Notes: a model not told the origin generated them from the letters alone. A stretch of 64,000 bases of DNA from Rahnella rivi (GCF_019049655.1 NZ_JAFMOX010000046.1:30804-94803), one strand, 5' to 3'. Positions 54,406-64,000 are shown, counted from the stretch's first letter. Made by a program: numbers and translations.

Positions 54406-55997
54406 GCTTTCACAACCTTCTCGTAAGGGCTGGTGTTCATGACAGTTAATGCCACGCCGGAAATGACATTACGGCAGGCGGCGGTATTGGTCGGTTGCAG
54501 CATGATGATAAACGGGCTGTTTTCCATATGTCTGGTCTGCAATTCTTCATAGAGTTTGATTCGGGTGGCCGGATCGGACTCTTTCAGCGCTTTGGTGCTG
54601 AGATCGGAAATGCTTTTGTCCTGCCAGCTGCAACGCCACGCCAGCGTGCGGCTCTTGGCAGCATCGGTGTTATCCGGGTTGCTGCAGAACGCTTCGGCAT
54701 TTGAGTTCGGATCAAAGTAATCCGCGCCCCATTGGGTCAGTGCCAGTTGCTGCTGACGCGCACGCATCTTGGTCAGCACCTGACGGCTCTCGGCGGCCAG
54801 TAAGGTCACTTTGATGCCCACTTCGGCGAGGTTCGACTGCAAAGCCTGCACGATGTCTGAGGAAGGTGAAGCGGAGTAGTGATCCAGCGTGATTTCAAAT
54901 CCGTTCGGGAAACCGGCTTCGGCCAGCAGGGCTTTCGCTTTAGCAACATCACGTTTGTACATAATGGTGTTCACCGCCGCCGGGAAACCTTCAGGCAGGA
55001 AACTTTGATGGATTTTGTGCGTCAGCGGCACGATGTGCTGCTGAATGTTTTCGTAATCTACGGCCCACTTAAGCGCCTGCCAGACCTGCGGTTTAGCCAG
55101 GTTCGGGTGCGCCGTGTTAGCAGAAAGCATGTAAGTGCCGGCGATACCTTTGCGCACCAGGGTGAAGTTTTTGTCGTTCATCAGCGGACGCAGCTGTTCT
55201 GTAGTCAGGTTGCGTGCGATATCCACATCACCTTTTTGCAACATCAGCAGTTGCGCAGAAGGATCGACGATGTGACGCATGATGATGCGCTGGATGTTAC
55301 CCGCGTGCGGGTTGTTTTTATTGCTTTCAAGAATGACGGATTCGCTGACTTTCCAGTCGCGCAGCTTGAAAGCACCTGAACCGGCACTGTTTTTCTTCAG
55401 CCAGGCGTTGCCCAAATCGTCACCTGCCTGATTCGCCAGACAGGCCGATTTCTGCACGATGCTGCCGACGTTGGCGGTCAGGCAGTAGAGCAGGAAAGAT
55501 TCAGACGCAGGTTCAGCGGTTTTGATCACCAGCGTTTCGGCATCAGGCGCGGTGACCATGCTGTCTACGTTATCTTTGGTGTAGCCAAACTGATTGATGA
55601 TATAGGCCGGGCTCTTGTCGAGTTTCACCACACGTTGCAGGGAGAACGCGGCATCTTCTGCGGTGACCGGTTTGCCATCGGCCCATTTGGCTTTTGGATC
55701 CAGTTTGAAGGTGAAGGTTTTTTTGTCGTCAGACGCGGTCCAGGACAGGGCCAGATCGCCTTCGATTTCGTCCGGGGAGGCCAGCTTTGGTTTCACCAGT
55801 TGCTGATACATATTGCCGGTAATTTCACTGCCAACAGATTCGAAGCTTTCATGCGGATCCAGACTGGTAATGATGTCGAGCTGGATAGCCATCACCAGTA
55901 TCGAGGCTGGCGTGGCAGCAAACACTGAATCAAACTTCAGGTAAGACAAAGCGGGTATTGCGGAAAAACCGGTAACGAATTGACGCCTGGTAACCAT
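54402..55997 (-). CDS. Peptide ABC transporter periplasmic binding protein, DppA/SBP5 family, Tat-like signal
   Basis: This 531-residue protein starts at MVTRRQFVTGFSAIPA, with GGGAG 5 bases upstream. The RRQF motif looks like a twin-arginine signal, unusual for a Dpp-type protein, which usually uses Sec. The mature part is a cluster C (SBP5) fold: SLDPHESFESVGSEITGNMYQQL, PDEIEGDLALSWTASDDKKTFTFKLDPKAKWADGKP and VWQALKWAVDYENI. It delivers short peptides to the permease. The D-aminopeptidase in the operon suggests D-residue peptides. Confidence 0.9.
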   Translation of the reverse strand: MVTRRQFVTGFSAIPALSYLKFDSVFAATPASILVMAIQLDIITSLDPHESFESVGSEITGNMYQQLVKPKLASPDEIEGDLALSWTASDDKKTFTFKLDPKAKWADGKPVTAEDAAFSLQRVVKLDKSPAYIINQFGYTKDNVDSMVTAPDAETLVIKTAEPASESFLLYCLTANVGSIVQKSACLANQAGDDLGNAWLKKNSAGSGAFKLRDWKVSESVILESNKNNPHAGNIQRIIMRHIVDPSAQLLMLQKGDVDIARNLTTEQLRPLMNDKNFTLVRKGIAGTYMLSANTAHPNLAKPQVWQALKWAVDYENIQQHIVPLTHKIHQSFLPEGFPAAVNTIMYKRDVAKAKALLAEAGFPNGFEITLDHYSASPSSDIVQALQSNLAEVGIKVTLLAAESRQVLTKMRARQQQLALTQWGADYFDPNSNAEAFCSNPDNTDAAKSRTLAWRCSWQDKSISDLSTKALKESDPATRIKLYEELQTRHMENSPFIIMLQPTNTAACRNVISGVALTVMNTSPYEKVVKA

Positions 55998-56163
55998 AAC
56001 TACTCCCATCGTGTTGATATATAAAAGTAAAATTAAATATTACAGTGGCAAACCCTTGACTTCACCGCAGGCAACTGGCTTAAATGAAAAACCGTTGCTT
56101 TGCACCCTTCGACGTTTCATATCGAAAAATCTAATGTGAATGACGACAGACTTGTTCCTCTTT

Positions 56164-56190
56164 AGTGCAACATCGCATTGGTGGTGCACT
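56164..56190. promoter_or_regulatory. Inverted repeat between the binding-protein and dipeptidase genes
   Basis: AGTGCA at 56164-56169 and TGCACT at 56185-56190 are perfect inverted half-sites separated by 15 bases, midway between the divergent starts. It may bind a dimeric regulator that acts on both. No regulator gene is nearby. The spacing does not fit the NtrC consensus. Confidence 0.35.
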
Positions 56191-56230
56191 TCCTGCGGGC
56201 AACTCGCCGTTGTCTCAGTCACGCTCAATC

Positions 56231-56244
56231 AAAGGTAGACCTTT
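56231..56244 (+). promoter_or_regulatory. Hairpin occluding the dipeptidase ribosome-binding site
   Basis: AAAGGTAGACCTTT is self-complementary and ends 3 bases before the ATG at 56248. Its AAAGG is the only Shine-Dalgarno-like sequence in reach, so it would be hidden when the hairpin forms. Confidence 0.45.
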
Positions 56245-56247
56245 TTT

Positions 56248-57360
56248 ATGAATAACGTAGCGCACGGATCTGAAGAGCTCATGCCAGTTTTTGATGGACA
56301 TAACGACGTTTTGCTACAACTTTGGACAGAACATCGTCAAAATCCTGAGCATGCATTCCTCCAGGGCCCGGCCAGCGGACAAATGGATCTGCCTCGCTGC
56401 CGTGAAGCAGGCTTTGCTGGCGGGCTTTTCGCCGCCTGGGTACCGACTCCTGATGTCGATCTTGCAAAGACCGTGCCCGATCGCTCGGTGGATACGCAAT
56501 TTCTGCTGGAAGGTACTCAAAAACATCCTGATTTTTCTCCGACACCTTCTTTCGATTTTGCACGCGACGTCACGTTTGGCATGATGGCGTTTCTGTTGCG
56601 CATCGAAGAGCAGTCACAGGGAAAGGTGAAAATTTGTCGCACGGCGCGGGATATTCGACATTCAATCGATAACCACGCATTAGCTGTGGTTATGCATATT
56701 GAAGGCGCGGAAGCGATTGATGCCGATCTCTACAATCTCGACGTGTTGTACAGCATGGGATTGCGGTCACTGGGGCCGGTGTGGAGCCGTCCGAACATCT
56801 TCGGGCACGGTGTGCCATTCAAATATCAGACCTCGCCGGATATCGGGCCGGGCCTGACCGATGCAGGCATCCGCCTGATTAAAGCCTGTAATCAGAAACG
56901 CATCATGATTGACCTCTCGCATCTGAACGAAAAAGGATTCTGGCAGGTCGCGAAACTCAGTGATGCGCCGCTGGTCGCCAGCCATTCCAATGCGTTCAGC
57001 ATTTGTCCGCAATCGCGAAATCTGACCGATAAACAACTCGGCGCAATCAGGGAGAGCCAGGGTTTTGTGGGGCTGAACTTTGCTGTGCCGTTCCTGCGGG
57101 AAGATGGCAAACGCAGTGATGACACCGGCACCGAGATCATGGTGCGACACGTGGATTATCTGGTGGAACATCTGGGTGAGGATGGGGTGGGCTTTGGTTC
57201 AGATTTCGATGGTGCGTCAATGGCGCCGTTTATGTCTGACGTTGGTGGTCTGCCGGTGCTGGTGGAGGCATTAAGGAAAGCAGGGTACGGGCAGGCATTG
57301 CTCGAGAAGATTTGCTACAAAAACTGGATCAACGTGCTGGAAAGAACCTGGGGCGAGTAA
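56248..57360 (+). CDS. Membrane-dipeptidase-family zinc dipeptidase (M19)
   Basis: This 370-residue enzyme has the M19 metal site: HND at 18-20, the bridging Glu in HIEGAEAID (about residue 151), the His ligands in DLSHLNEKGFW and ASHSNAF, and the Asp of GFGSDFDGA near 315. No signal peptide is seen, so it is cytosolic. M19 enzymes cleave dipeptides that may carry a D-residue at the C-terminal side, which complements the D-aminopeptidase of the divergent operon. A hairpin covers its ribosome-binding site. Confidence 0.9.
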   Translation: MNNVAHGSEELMPVFDGHNDVLLQLWTEHRQNPEHAFLQGPASGQMDLPRCREAGFAGGLFAAWVPTPDVDLAKTVPDRSVDTQFLLEGTQKHPDFSPTPSFDFARDVTFGMMAFLLRIEEQSQGKVKICRTARDIRHSIDNHALAVVMHIEGAEAIDADLYNLDVLYSMGLRSLGPVWSRPNIFGHGVPFKYQTSPDIGPGLTDAGIRLIKACNQKRIMIDLSHLNEKGFWQVAKLSDAPLVASHSNAFSICPQSRNLTDKQLGAIRESQGFVGLNFAVPFLREDGKRSDDTGTEIMVRHVDYLVEHLGEDGVGFGSDFDGASMAPFMSDVGGLPVLVEALRKAGYGQALLEKICYKNWINVLERTWGE

Positions 57361-57403
57361 TGGCCCGGCATCGGCATCACGTCCGTGTCGCACAATGAGG
57401 TAT

Positions 57404-57435
57404 AAAAAAAGGCAGCTATCAATAGCTGCCTTTTT
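57404..57435. terminator. Bidirectional terminator between the dipeptidase gene and ydgH
   Basis: GGCAGCTA at 57411-57418 pairs with TAGCTGCC at 57423-57430 around a TCAA loop, with seven A before and five T after. Confidence 0.88.
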
Positions 57436-57455
57436 GCTGTGTGCTGACGTCAGAC

Positions 57456-58409
57456 TTATTTGAAGAAGTCAGCGCTCACGGTCAGGTTACCACCGCTCTT
57501 GTTCTGCCACTGGCGGGTAATGTGGTAGAACTTGGCACCTTTCGCCGCAGCACGGTTCGCAACTTCCTGCGAAACATCCGTCGTGCTGTTGAAGTGCCCG
57601 GTGAAGGTAGCGGAATCAAACGGAACCATCTGTGCTGCGGTAACGTCGTTCACTTCCTGAATTTTGGCACCGTTGGTCGCGGTGACAGTGTAACGTTTAC
57701 CGGTAGACGTCTGGGTTTCAAAGAAACGACCCACTTCGCGGCTTGGGCTGCCTGAAGACGCAACGCCAGGGATTTCTACTTTCTTCGCGGCTGCGCCACC
57801 GGCGGCCAGTGCGGCTTTACCTGCTTCAGAATCTGCAGGGATAGCATCCGGATCCTGAACAACACGTTTCGCGGCATCTTTTTTGTAGATGAACGCGGTG
57901 ATGTACTGGTTGCCGCCGCTGTTGGCATCAATCTGGCGAACGATGAAGAAGGAGTAAGCCCCCTTGTCTTTCGCTGCTTTAGTGATGGCATCATTTACGT
58001 CTGGCTGGCTGCGATAAAAACCGCTGACTGTCACGGTGTCGAAAGGCTCAAGCTGATAGGCCACATCTTTAGGCAGCTCGACCACGCCGTTGATCACACG
58101 GTAATTTGTGTTCTTGCTCACTTCTGGCGCATCTTTTTTATAGATATCTGCAACGACGCGCCAGTTGCCGCTATTGTTAGAAGAGTTGGTGTCCTGAATA
58201 TAGAAATAATCCGCGCCCAGTGTATCGGCGCGGCGTGATACGGCATCAGCCGCATCGCCAAGCGTGTTAAAACGCCCGGAAATAACAATGCGATCAAAGG
58301 GTTTGATGGCTGCTGCTTTCTGCGGGCTTATTTCCTGCGCGGCGTGAGCAGCAGACAGCGCAGAAACAGAAAACAGGGCCGATACGATGATCGTTTTTGT
58401 CAGCTTCAT
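57456..58409 (-). CDS. ydgH: YdgH/BhsA/McbA-like periplasmic protein with three repeats
   Basis: This 317-residue exported protein starts at MKLTKTIIVSALF, with AAAGGA 6 bases upstream; the GTG five codons earlier is discarded. A signal peptide ends in AHA (about residue 22). Three DUF1471-type repeats follow: KPFDRIVISGRFNTLGDAADAVSRRADTLGADYFYI, LEPFDTVTVSGFYRSQPDVNDAITKAAKDKGAYSFFI and MVPFDSATFTGHFNSTTDVSQEVANRAAAKGAKFYHI. Single-repeat relatives act in stress response and biofilm; the role of YdgH is not settled. Confidence 0.96.
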   Translation of the reverse strand: MKLTKTIIVSALFSVSALSAAHAAQEISPQKAAAIKPFDRIVISGRFNTLGDAADAVSRRADTLGADYFYIQDTNSSNNSGNWRVVADIYKKDAPEVSKNTNYRVINGVVELPKDVAYQLEPFDTVTVSGFYRSQPDVNDAITKAAKDKGAYSFFIVRQIDANSGGNQYITAFIYKKDAAKRVVQDPDAIPADSEAGKAALAAGGAAAKKVEIPGVASSGSPSREVGRFFETQTSTGKRYTVTATNGAKIQEVNDVTAAQMVPFDSATFTGHFNSTTDVSQEVANRAAAKGAKFYHITRQWQNKSGGNLTVSADFFK

Positions 58410-58946
58410 AAAAAATCCTTTCACCTTGCGCAGTAATGTTGAAACGTGCTGAATTCTTGATGTGTAACAGGTTAGCGGCCGATTATTGCATGTAACAATG
58501 CTGAGTGTCTCAGTAATTTATGGCAATTATGCGAGCGTCAACGCGGTGACACGGTTCTTTTTTTGCTGACCATAACTTATATAAGTTTAAGGAATAATCC
58601 AAGTAGTGAAATTAATGTTAATTATTCACTATTTTCTAACTTTTATGCCCATCCGGCGCGGTCTGCAAGCGTGAAGGGCAGAGTGATAGATCTGGTTTCA
58701 CTGGCGTATTAAAGAGAATTAAACACGTGTTTCTCTGGGTTTGCAGCAGGTTTGCGGCCCATATCAATTTTTTTATTATTAATTACCTGACTATCGCTGC
58801 GATACGTAGATTATTGATTAGATATTCAGTAGGTTATAACCAGCCTGAAAAAATACTCTCCGGCGTTCTTCATAAGCCAGCAGGCTGGTAAATAAAATGT
58901 TATGACGATGACACAAATCATCAATGAAAAGGGTGAAGGGAATACT
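58410..58946. other. Intergenic stretch between ydgH and pntA
   Basis: This 537-base AT-rich gap holds the divergent promoters of ydgH and pntA. No gene or clear operator could be identified. Confidence 0.5.
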
Positions 58947-60476
58947 ATGCGTATTGGTGTACCAAGAGAGCGGTTGACCAATGAAGCCAGAGTCGCAGCC
59001 ACACCGAAAACGGTGGAGCAGTTGCTGAAACTCGGCTTTACGGTCGCTATCGAACAAGGTGCCGGGAAGTTAGCCAGCTTTGAGGACGCCGCTTATGAAC
59101 AAGCGGGTGCGTCTGTGGTCAGCGGCGAAGAAGTGTGGCATTCAGATATCGTTTTAAAGGTGAATGCACCTGAAAACGACGAAATCGATAAATTACAGGC
59201 AGGTACCACGCTGGTCAGCTTTATCTGGCCTGCACAGAACCCTGAGCTTATTCAGAAACTGGCTGACCGTCAGGTCACCGCCATGGCAATGGATTCCGTG
59301 CCGCGTATTTCCCGCGCACAATCTCTGGATGCCCTGAGTTCTATGGCTAACATCGCCGGTTACCGTGCGATCGTCGAAGCCGCTCACGAATTCGGTCGTT
59401 TCTTCACCGGGCAGATCACCGCCGCCGGTAAAGTGCCACCGGCCAAAGTGATGATTATCGGTGCCGGCGTGGCTGGCCTGGCTGCCATCGGCGCAGCAGG
59501 CAGTCTCGGTGCCATTGTTCGTGCTTTTGATACCCGCCCTGAAGTGAAAGAGCAGGTTCAGAGCATGGGCGCAGAGTTCCTCGAACTCGATTTTGAAGAG
59601 GAAGCAGGCAGCGGCGACGGTTATGCCAAAGTCATGTCAGAAGCCTTCATCAAAGCAGAAATGGCGCTGTTTGCCGCTCAGGCTGAAGAAGTGGATATCA
59701 TCGTGACCACCGCGCTGATCCCTGGCCGTCCTGCACCGAAGCTCATCACCAAAGACATGGTGGCTTCCATGAAGCCGGGCAGTGTGATCGTCGATCTGGC
59801 GGCCCAGACGGGCGGTAACTGTGAACTGACCGTGGCGGATAAAATCACCACGACAGAAAACGGTGTGAAGATCATCGGTTATACCGACTTACCCAGCCGT
59901 CTGCCGACGCAATCCTCCCAGCTTTACGGAACCAACCTGGTCAACCTGCTGAAACTGCTGTGCAAAGAGAAAAACGGTGAAATCGAGATCGATTTCGAAG
60001 ATACCGTTGTTCGCGGCGTGACCGTTGTGAAAGCCGGTGAAGTGACCTGGCCTGCGCCAGCCATTCAGGTGTCTGCGCAACCTCAGGCGGCGAAAGCCGC
60101 AGAACCTGTCGCCAAAGTGGAAGCCAAACCGGCCTCTCCGTGGACCAAGTTCATCATTATGGCTGTGGCCATTGTGCTGTTTGGCTGGCTGGCGAACGTT
60201 GCGCCGAAAGAGTTCCTGTCTCACTTCACCGTGTTTGCGCTGTCCTGCGTGGTGGGTTACTACGTGGTCTGGAACGTCAGCCATGCCCTGCATACACCGC
60301 TGATGTCGGTCACGAACGCCATTTCCGGGATCATCGTGGTGGGCGCAGTGCTGCAAATCGGTCACGGCGGCTGGGTCAGCTTCCTGTCCTTTATTGCCGT
60401 ACTGATCGCCAGTATCAATATTTTTGGCGGATTCACCGTCACTCAGCGCATGCTGAAGATGTTTCGTAAGAATTAA
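58947..60476 (+). CDS. pntA: NAD(P) transhydrogenase subunit alpha
   Basis: The 509-residue length is that of E. coli PntA. I chose [20 protein letters not shown] because AAGGG precedes it. Domain I binds NAD(H) ([36 protein letters not shown], about 167-202), and the C-terminal quarter has four membrane helices of domain II. With PntB it uses the proton gradient to reduce NADP+ with NADH. pntB starts 10 bases later. Confidence 0.98.
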   Translation: MRIGVPRERLTNEARVAATPKTVEQLLKLGFTVAIEQGAGKLASFEDAAYEQAGASVVSGEEVWHSDIVLKVNAPENDEIDKLQAGTTLVSFIWPAQNPELIQKLADRQVTAMAMDSVPRISRAQSLDALSSMANIAGYRAIVEAAHEFGRFFTGQITAAGKVPPAKVMIIGAGVAGLAAIGAAGSLGAIVRAFDTRPEVKEQVQSMGAEFLELDFEEEAGSGDGYAKVMSEAFIKAEMALFAAQAEEVDIIVTTALIPGRPAPKLITKDMVASMKPGSVIVDLAAQTGGNCELTVADKITTTENGVKIIGYTDLPSRLPTQSSQLYGTNLVNLLKLLCKEKNGEIEIDFEDTVVRGVTVVKAGEVTWPAPAIQVSAQPQAAKAAEPVAKVEAKPASPWTKFIIMAVAIVLFGWLANVAPKEFLSHFTVFALSCVVGYYVVWNVSHALHTPLMSVTNAISGIIVVGAVLQIGHGGWVSFLSFIAVLIASINIFGGFTVTQRMLKMFRKN

Positions 60477-60486
60477 GGGGTAGCAT

Positions 60487-61878
60487 ATGTCTGGGGGTTT
60501 AGTTACAGCAGCATATATTGTTGCCGCTATTCTGTTTATTTGCAGCCTTGCGGGGCTCTCTAAACATGAAACGTCAAAACAGGGGAACATCTTCGGTGTT
60601 ACCGGGATGGCGATCGCGTTAATCGCGACCATTCTCGGCCCTGACTCCGGTAACGTTGGCTGGATCATCGTTGCGATGGTGATCGGTGGCGCAATCGGTG
60701 TTTATCTGGCGCGCAAAGTCGAAATGACTGAAATGCCGGAACTGGTGGCGATTCTGCACAGCTTCGTCGGTCTGGCTGCGGTTCTGGTTGGCTTTAACAG
60801 CTATCTGGATCACGGTTCAGTGCCAATGGAAGGCGTGATGGAAAATATCCATCTGACGGAGGTCTTTCTCGGTATCTTCATCGGTGCGGTGACGTTCACC
60901 GGTTCAATCGTGGCTTTTGGCAAACTGCGCGGAATTATCTCTTCCAAACCGCTGGCGTTGCCACATCGTCATAAATTGAATCTGGCTGCGCTGGTGGTGT
61001 CTTTCCTGCTGATGGTGACGTTCGTGCGTACCGAAAGCGTGGGTCTGCAAGTGCTGGCTCTGCTGATCATGACTCTCATTGCACTCGGCTTCGGCTGGCA
61101 TCTGGTGTCGTCGATTGGCGGCGCGGACATGCCGGTTGTGGTGTCCATGCTGAACTCGTATTCCGGTTGGGCAGCAGCGGCGGCGGGCTTTATGCTCAGC
61201 AACGACCTGCTGATCGTGACCGGTGCGCTGGTCGGTTCCTCCGGTGCGATCCTGTCTTATATCATGTGTAAAGCGATGAACCGTTCGTTCATCAGCGTGA
61301 TTGCAGGCGGCTTCGGCACGGACGGTTCATCAACCGGCAATGCTGAAGAGATGGGCGAGTATCACGAAGCGAGCGCGGAAGATGTGGCAGACATGCTGAA
61401 AAACGCCAGCTCAGTGATCATCACCCCTGGCTACGGCATGGCGGTGGCTCAGGCTCAGTATCCGGTTCACGACATCACAGCGAAACTGCGTGCGAAGGGC
61501 ATTAAAGTGCGTTTCGGTATTCACCCTGTTGCAGGGCGCTTGCCGGGCCACATGAACGTTCTGCTGGCAGAAGCGAAAGTGCCGTATGACATCGTGCTGG
61601 AAATGGATGAAATCAATGATGATTTCAGCGATACCGACGTGGTGCTGGTTATCGGTGCCAATGACACCGTGAACCCGGCAGCGCAGGAAGATCCGCGCAG
61701 CCCGATCGCCGGCATGCCGGTGCTGGAAGTGTGGAAAGCGCAGAACGTGATCGTGTTCAAACGTTCTATGAACACCGGTTATGCCGGCGTACAGAACCCG
61801 CTGTTCTTCAAAGAAAATACGCAGATGCTGTTTGGCGATGCAAAAGAAAGCGTTGAGAAGATCCTTCGCGCGCTCTGA
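60487..61878 (+). CDS. pntB: NAD(P) transhydrogenase subunit beta
   Basis: This 463-residue partner of PntA has eight or nine membrane helices of domain II, with the proton-path His in [15 protein letters not shown] (about residue 91), and an NADP(H)-binding domain III at the C-terminus ([62 protein letters not shown]). All match E. coli PntB. It is followed by a strong bidirectional terminator. Confidence 0.98.
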   Translation: MSGGLVTAAYIVAAILFICSLAGLSKHETSKQGNIFGVTGMAIALIATILGPDSGNVGWIIVAMVIGGAIGVYLARKVEMTEMPELVAILHSFVGLAAVLVGFNSYLDHGSVPMEGVMENIHLTEVFLGIFIGAVTFTGSIVAFGKLRGIISSKPLALPHRHKLNLAALVVSFLLMVTFVRTESVGLQVLALLIMTLIALGFGWHLVSSIGGADMPVVVSMLNSYSGWAAAAAGFMLSNDLLIVTGALVGSSGAILSYIMCKAMNRSFISVIAGGFGTDGSSTGNAEEMGEYHEASAEDVADMLKNASSVIITPGYGMAVAQAQYPVHDITAKLRAKGIKVRFGIHPVAGRLPGHMNVLLAEAKVPYDIVLEMDEINDDFSDTDVVLVIGANDTVNPAAQEDPRSPIAGMPVLEVWKAQNVIVFKRSMNTGYAGVQNPLFFKENTQMLFGDAKESVEKILRAL

Positions 61879-61910
61879 TTGTTATCAGTTCTATCGTTAA
61901 CAGTAATGAA

Positions 61911-61942
61911 AAAGGCCAGTCATATGACTGGCCTTTATTTTT
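61911..61942. terminator. Bidirectional terminator between pntB and uspE
   Basis: GGCCAGTCAT at 61914-61923 is followed directly by its reverse complement to 61933, with A-rich sequence before and TTTATTTTTT after. Confidence 0.88.
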
Positions 61943-61966
61943 TGTGGAACCCCGGCGGCTTTGAAG

Positions 61967-62926
61967 TTACTCGTCGTCGTCCTCTTCATCATCGTCCTGC
62001 GTGATCGGGCATTCGAAATCATCAGGTTTAATCGCCAGCAAATCGCATTTAAGATGGTCGATCACCTGTTCAGTGGTATTACCGAGAAACGCGGCTGACA
62101 GACCAGTACGGCCAATCGCGCCCAACACCACCACACCGGCTTGCAAATGTTCAGCCAAATCGGGGATAACTTCTTCCGGCAGGCCTTTTTCTACGTGAGT
62201 GAATTTTTCATCAATTTGGAATTTCTGCCGTAACGCTTTCATGGCAATCAGATGCTGACCACGGATGGCGTCGTTGTAAACGCTGGGATCAAAGTCCGGC
62301 AGTTCAATGGCGATATTGATCGGTGTGACAGGGTATGCGCCGACCAGATGGACTTCCGTCTGATTAACGTGAGAGGCCAGTTCGATACTTTCTTTCACCA
62401 GTTTGATATTAAGCGGATCGTGGTAGGGCTCTTCGCTGGAAAGGTTCACCGCGACGACGGCTTTACCGCCTTCTGGCCACGGCTGGTCTTTCACCATCCA
62501 CACCGGACACGGGCACTTACGCAGCAAATTCCAGTCAGTAGGGGTGAAGATAACGGATTCGAGGCGGTCGTGCTGATGAGCCATTTTTAACAGCAGGTCG
62601 TGCTGGGCAGAAATGACTTCCTGAATAATCGCTTCAAAGGGTTTGTTATGCCAGACCACTTTAACTTCAATCTGGATACCGGCCTCAATGTAGTAGCGGC
62701 ACTGCTCTTTAATCCATTCCGCCCGCTCGTTGATCACACTTTGTCGCATGCTCGTCCGTTCATCAGGCGACAGCATGGTGGTCATCTCATAGGAGAAATC
62801 ATAAATAGACAGGAAAGCTTTGATCCGTCCACCGTTACGCTGCACCAGATAAACGGCGCGTCGCAGTGCGGGTTGATCATCCTGATTGGGGTCTATAGCA
62901 ACGAGTAAATTCTGATACTTAGCCAT
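61967..62926 (-). CDS. uspE: Tandem universal stress protein UspE
   Basis: This 319-residue protein has two Usp domains, at about 3-150 and 155-300, matching E. coli UspE (316 residues). [29 protein letters not shown] opens the first, and [57 protein letters not shown] carries the nucleotide-loop remnant GAIGRTG in the second. It lies downstream of fnr on the same strand, the common enterobacterial order. The C-terminal tail is unusually acidic (DDDEEDDDE). Confidence 0.97.
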   Translation of the reverse strand: MAKYQNLLVAIDPNQDDQPALRRAVYLVQRNGGRIKAFLSIYDFSYEMTTMLSPDERTSMRQSVINERAEWIKEQCRYYIEAGIQIEVKVVWHNKPFEAIIQEVISAQHDLLLKMAHQHDRLESVIFTPTDWNLLRKCPCPVWMVKDQPWPEGGKAVVAVNLSSEEPYHDPLNIKLVKESIELASHVNQTEVHLVGAYPVTPINIAIELPDFDPSVYNDAIRGQHLIAMKALRQKFQIDEKFTHVEKGLPEEVIPDLAEHLQAGVVVLGAIGRTGLSAAFLGNTTEQVIDHLKCDLLAIKPDDFECPITQDDDEEDDDE

Positions 62927-63014
62927 GGGGACTCCTTAACACCTGTGAGAGAACAGCATTTCACTGTATTAAGTACAGAGTAAACCAAGATTAAGCAATC
63001 GGACAGCGGAGAAA

Positions 63015-63028
63015 TTGAGTCGGATCAA
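63015..63028 (-). promoter_or_regulatory. FNR-type site upstream of uspE
   Basis: TTGAGTCGGATCAA matches TTGATNNNNATCAA at nine of ten defined positions. It is centred about 95 bases before the uspE start and also forms part of a 9-bp hairpin (63019-63027 with 63044-63052) just past the fnr stop. Confidence 0.5.
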
Positions 63029-63052
63029 CAAATTATTCACTGATGATCCGAC
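63019..63052 (-). terminator. Hairpin after fnr
   Basis: GTCGGATCA at 63019-63027 and TGATCCGAC at 63044-63052 form a 9-bp stem with a 16-base loop, beginning 8 bases past the fnr stop. Only a weak T-rich stretch follows, so it may be a leaky terminator between fnr and uspE. Confidence 0.45.
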
Positions 63053-63060
63053 ACAAAAAT

Positions 63061-63816
63061 TTAAGCAGAGACGGGAGCAGACTGACCGGCTAATTGAGAA
63101 AGCATTTCATGATTCTCAATGGTGATGTATTTCCCTTTCACACTCAGCATTTCTGATTTCTGGAAACGGCCTAACAAGCGGCTGATGGTTTCCACGGTCA
63201 GGCCGAGGTAGTTACCGATGTCGCCACGGGTCATGGTCAGACGGAATTCACGCTGAGAGAAACCACGCTGTGCGAAACGGCGGGAGAGGTTGTAGATGAA
63301 AGCAGCCAGACGTTCTTCGGCATTTTTCTTCGACAACAGCAGGATCATATCCTGGTCGCCTTTGATCTCACCGCTCATCAGACGCATCATTTGCTGGCGC
63401 AGATTCGGCATTTTCCCGGAGAGATCATCAAGTGTCTCAAACGGGATTTCACACACCATGGAAGTTTCCAGAGCCTGTGCGAAACTCGGGTGCTGCAAAC
63501 CGCCGATCGCATCAAAGCCGACTAAATCACCTGCCAGATGGAAACCGGTGATTTGCTCGTCACCTTGTTCGGTGATGGTGTAGCTCTTGATGGTGCCGGA
63601 ACGGATGGCGTAAAGGGATTTCAATTCATCGCCAGCTTTGAACAGTGCCTGGCCTTTTTGAATCGGTTTTTTCCTTTCGATGATGTTGTCGAGCTGGTCG
63701 AGTTCATGCTCGTTCAGCGTGAAAGGAATGCAAAGCTGACTAATGCTACAGTCCTGACAATGGATCGCACAGCCACCAGATTGGATACGTCGAATAATAC
63801 GCTTTTCCGGGATCAT
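63061..63816 (-). CDS. fnr: Oxygen-sensing transcriptional regulator FNR
   Basis: This 251-residue protein is nearly identical to E. coli FNR. I chose [20 protein letters not shown], three codons inside the longest frame. The [4Fe-4S] ligands Cys20, Cys23 and Cys29 and the central Cys122-equivalent in SMVCEIPFE are present. The CRP-fold sensor is followed by the [26 protein letters not shown], with the E-SR recognition residues. It activates anaerobic respiration genes. An FNR-type site just upstream indicates autoregulation. Confidence 0.98.
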   Translation of the reverse strand: MIPEKRIIRRIQSGGCAIHCQDCSISQLCIPFTLNEHELDQLDNIIERKKPIQKGQALFKAGDELKSLYAIRSGTIKSYTITEQGDEQITGFHLAGDLVGFDAIGGLQHPSFAQALETSMVCEIPFETLDDLSGKMPNLRQQMMRLMSGEIKGDQDMILLLSKKNAEERLAAFIYNLSRRFAQRGFSQREFRLTMTRGDIGNYLGLTVETISRLLGRFQKSEMLSVKGKYITIENHEMLSQLAGQSAPVSA

Positions 63817-63835
63817 AAGAGTCACTCAGGCAATA

Positions 63836-63849
63836 TTGATATGGGTCAA
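63836..63849 (-). promoter_or_regulatory. FNR autoregulatory site
   Basis: On the minus strand TTGACCCATATCAA carries the same half-sites (TTGAC and ATCAA) as the E. coli fnr operator and sits 20-33 bases before the start codon, where bound FNR would repress its own transcription. Confidence 0.65.
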
Positions 63850-64000
63850 TTTTAACATCTTTTGCGGCGAGTGATAAGTAGCAGAATGGGGCTAAAAGGG
63901 CGAAATGTTAAAAAACCACGATTTTTAACGGGTTTTTTTTCTAATTGTTTTGATCTGAACGAGGTATTTCGACGAATTGAGAATCAATGAGATTTAGATG
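63850..64000. other. Right end of window, upstream of fnr
   Basis: AT-rich sequence holding the rest of the fnr promoter. No gene is visible before the edge. Confidence 0.4.

Overview
The window is enterobacterial chromosome. The run prmC-prfA-hemA / lolB-ispE-prs / ychH / pth / ychF, with sirB2, sirB1, kdsA and dauA, plus the contiguous block ydgH-pntA-pntB-uspE-fnr, has near-E. coli protein sequences but an arrangement that I associate with Yersiniaceae (Rahnella, Ewingella, Serratia and relatives). That family assignment is inference from gene order. No rRNA, tRNA or CRISPR array was seen.

Layout. 1-3.4 kb: tail of an unrecognised gene, then a Fur-box-preceded FecBCD-type ABC importer for iron-siderophore or a similar chelate. 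3.5-9.0 kb: a divergent LysR regulator and NmrA-type reductase pair with a collapsed quinone-oxidoreductase pseudogene between them, two MFS exporters and a divergent AcrR-like TetR regulator with two tandem operators. 9.0-13.4 kb: an AT-rich accessory island holding a membrane-anchored unknown, a PUA/EVE-like protein, a 437-residue RelA/SpoT-domain protein with intact synthetase motifs, many inverted repeats, and the wreck of a P4-type integrase. 13.5-14.6 kb: ychF.

14.8-30.5 kb: lineage-specific cargo separating ychF from pth, which are neighbours in E. coli. It holds a SulP anion transporter; a four-gene operon of three SPFH (HflK/HflC-like) membrane proteins and a P1B-type metal ATPase; and a six-gene unit running uhpA-uhpB-uhpC-like sensor genes straight into afuABC-like sugar-phosphate importer genes. 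The last unit looks like a complete sense-and-import module for external sugar phosphates.

30.6-43.4 kb: conserved core (pth, ychH, prs, ispE, lolB, hemA, prfA, prmC, sirB2, sirB1, kdsA, dauA), interrupted between lolB and hemA by an orphan type VI secretion cassette: a wrecked hcp, a small membrane protein and a DUF1493 protein. 43.6-48.8 kb: a diguanylate cyclase and a periplasmic flavoprotein-cytochrome c dehydrogenase operon (gluconate 2-dehydrogenase type) headed by a GlcG/HbpS-like protein. 49.2-57.4 kb: a peptide-scavenging locus, with a Dpp-type ABC transporter whose five genes overlap by 4 bases each, ending in a D-aminopeptidase, and a divergent M19 dipeptidase. 57.4-64 kb: ydgH, pntAB, uspE and fnr, with FNR-type sites next to fnr and uspE.

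The strongest candidates for undescribed biology are the SPFH-triplet plus P1B ATPase operon, the RelA/SpoT-domain island, the fused uhp-afu module and the orphan Hcp cassette. Functions are read from motifs and remembered family resemblance; no searches were run.
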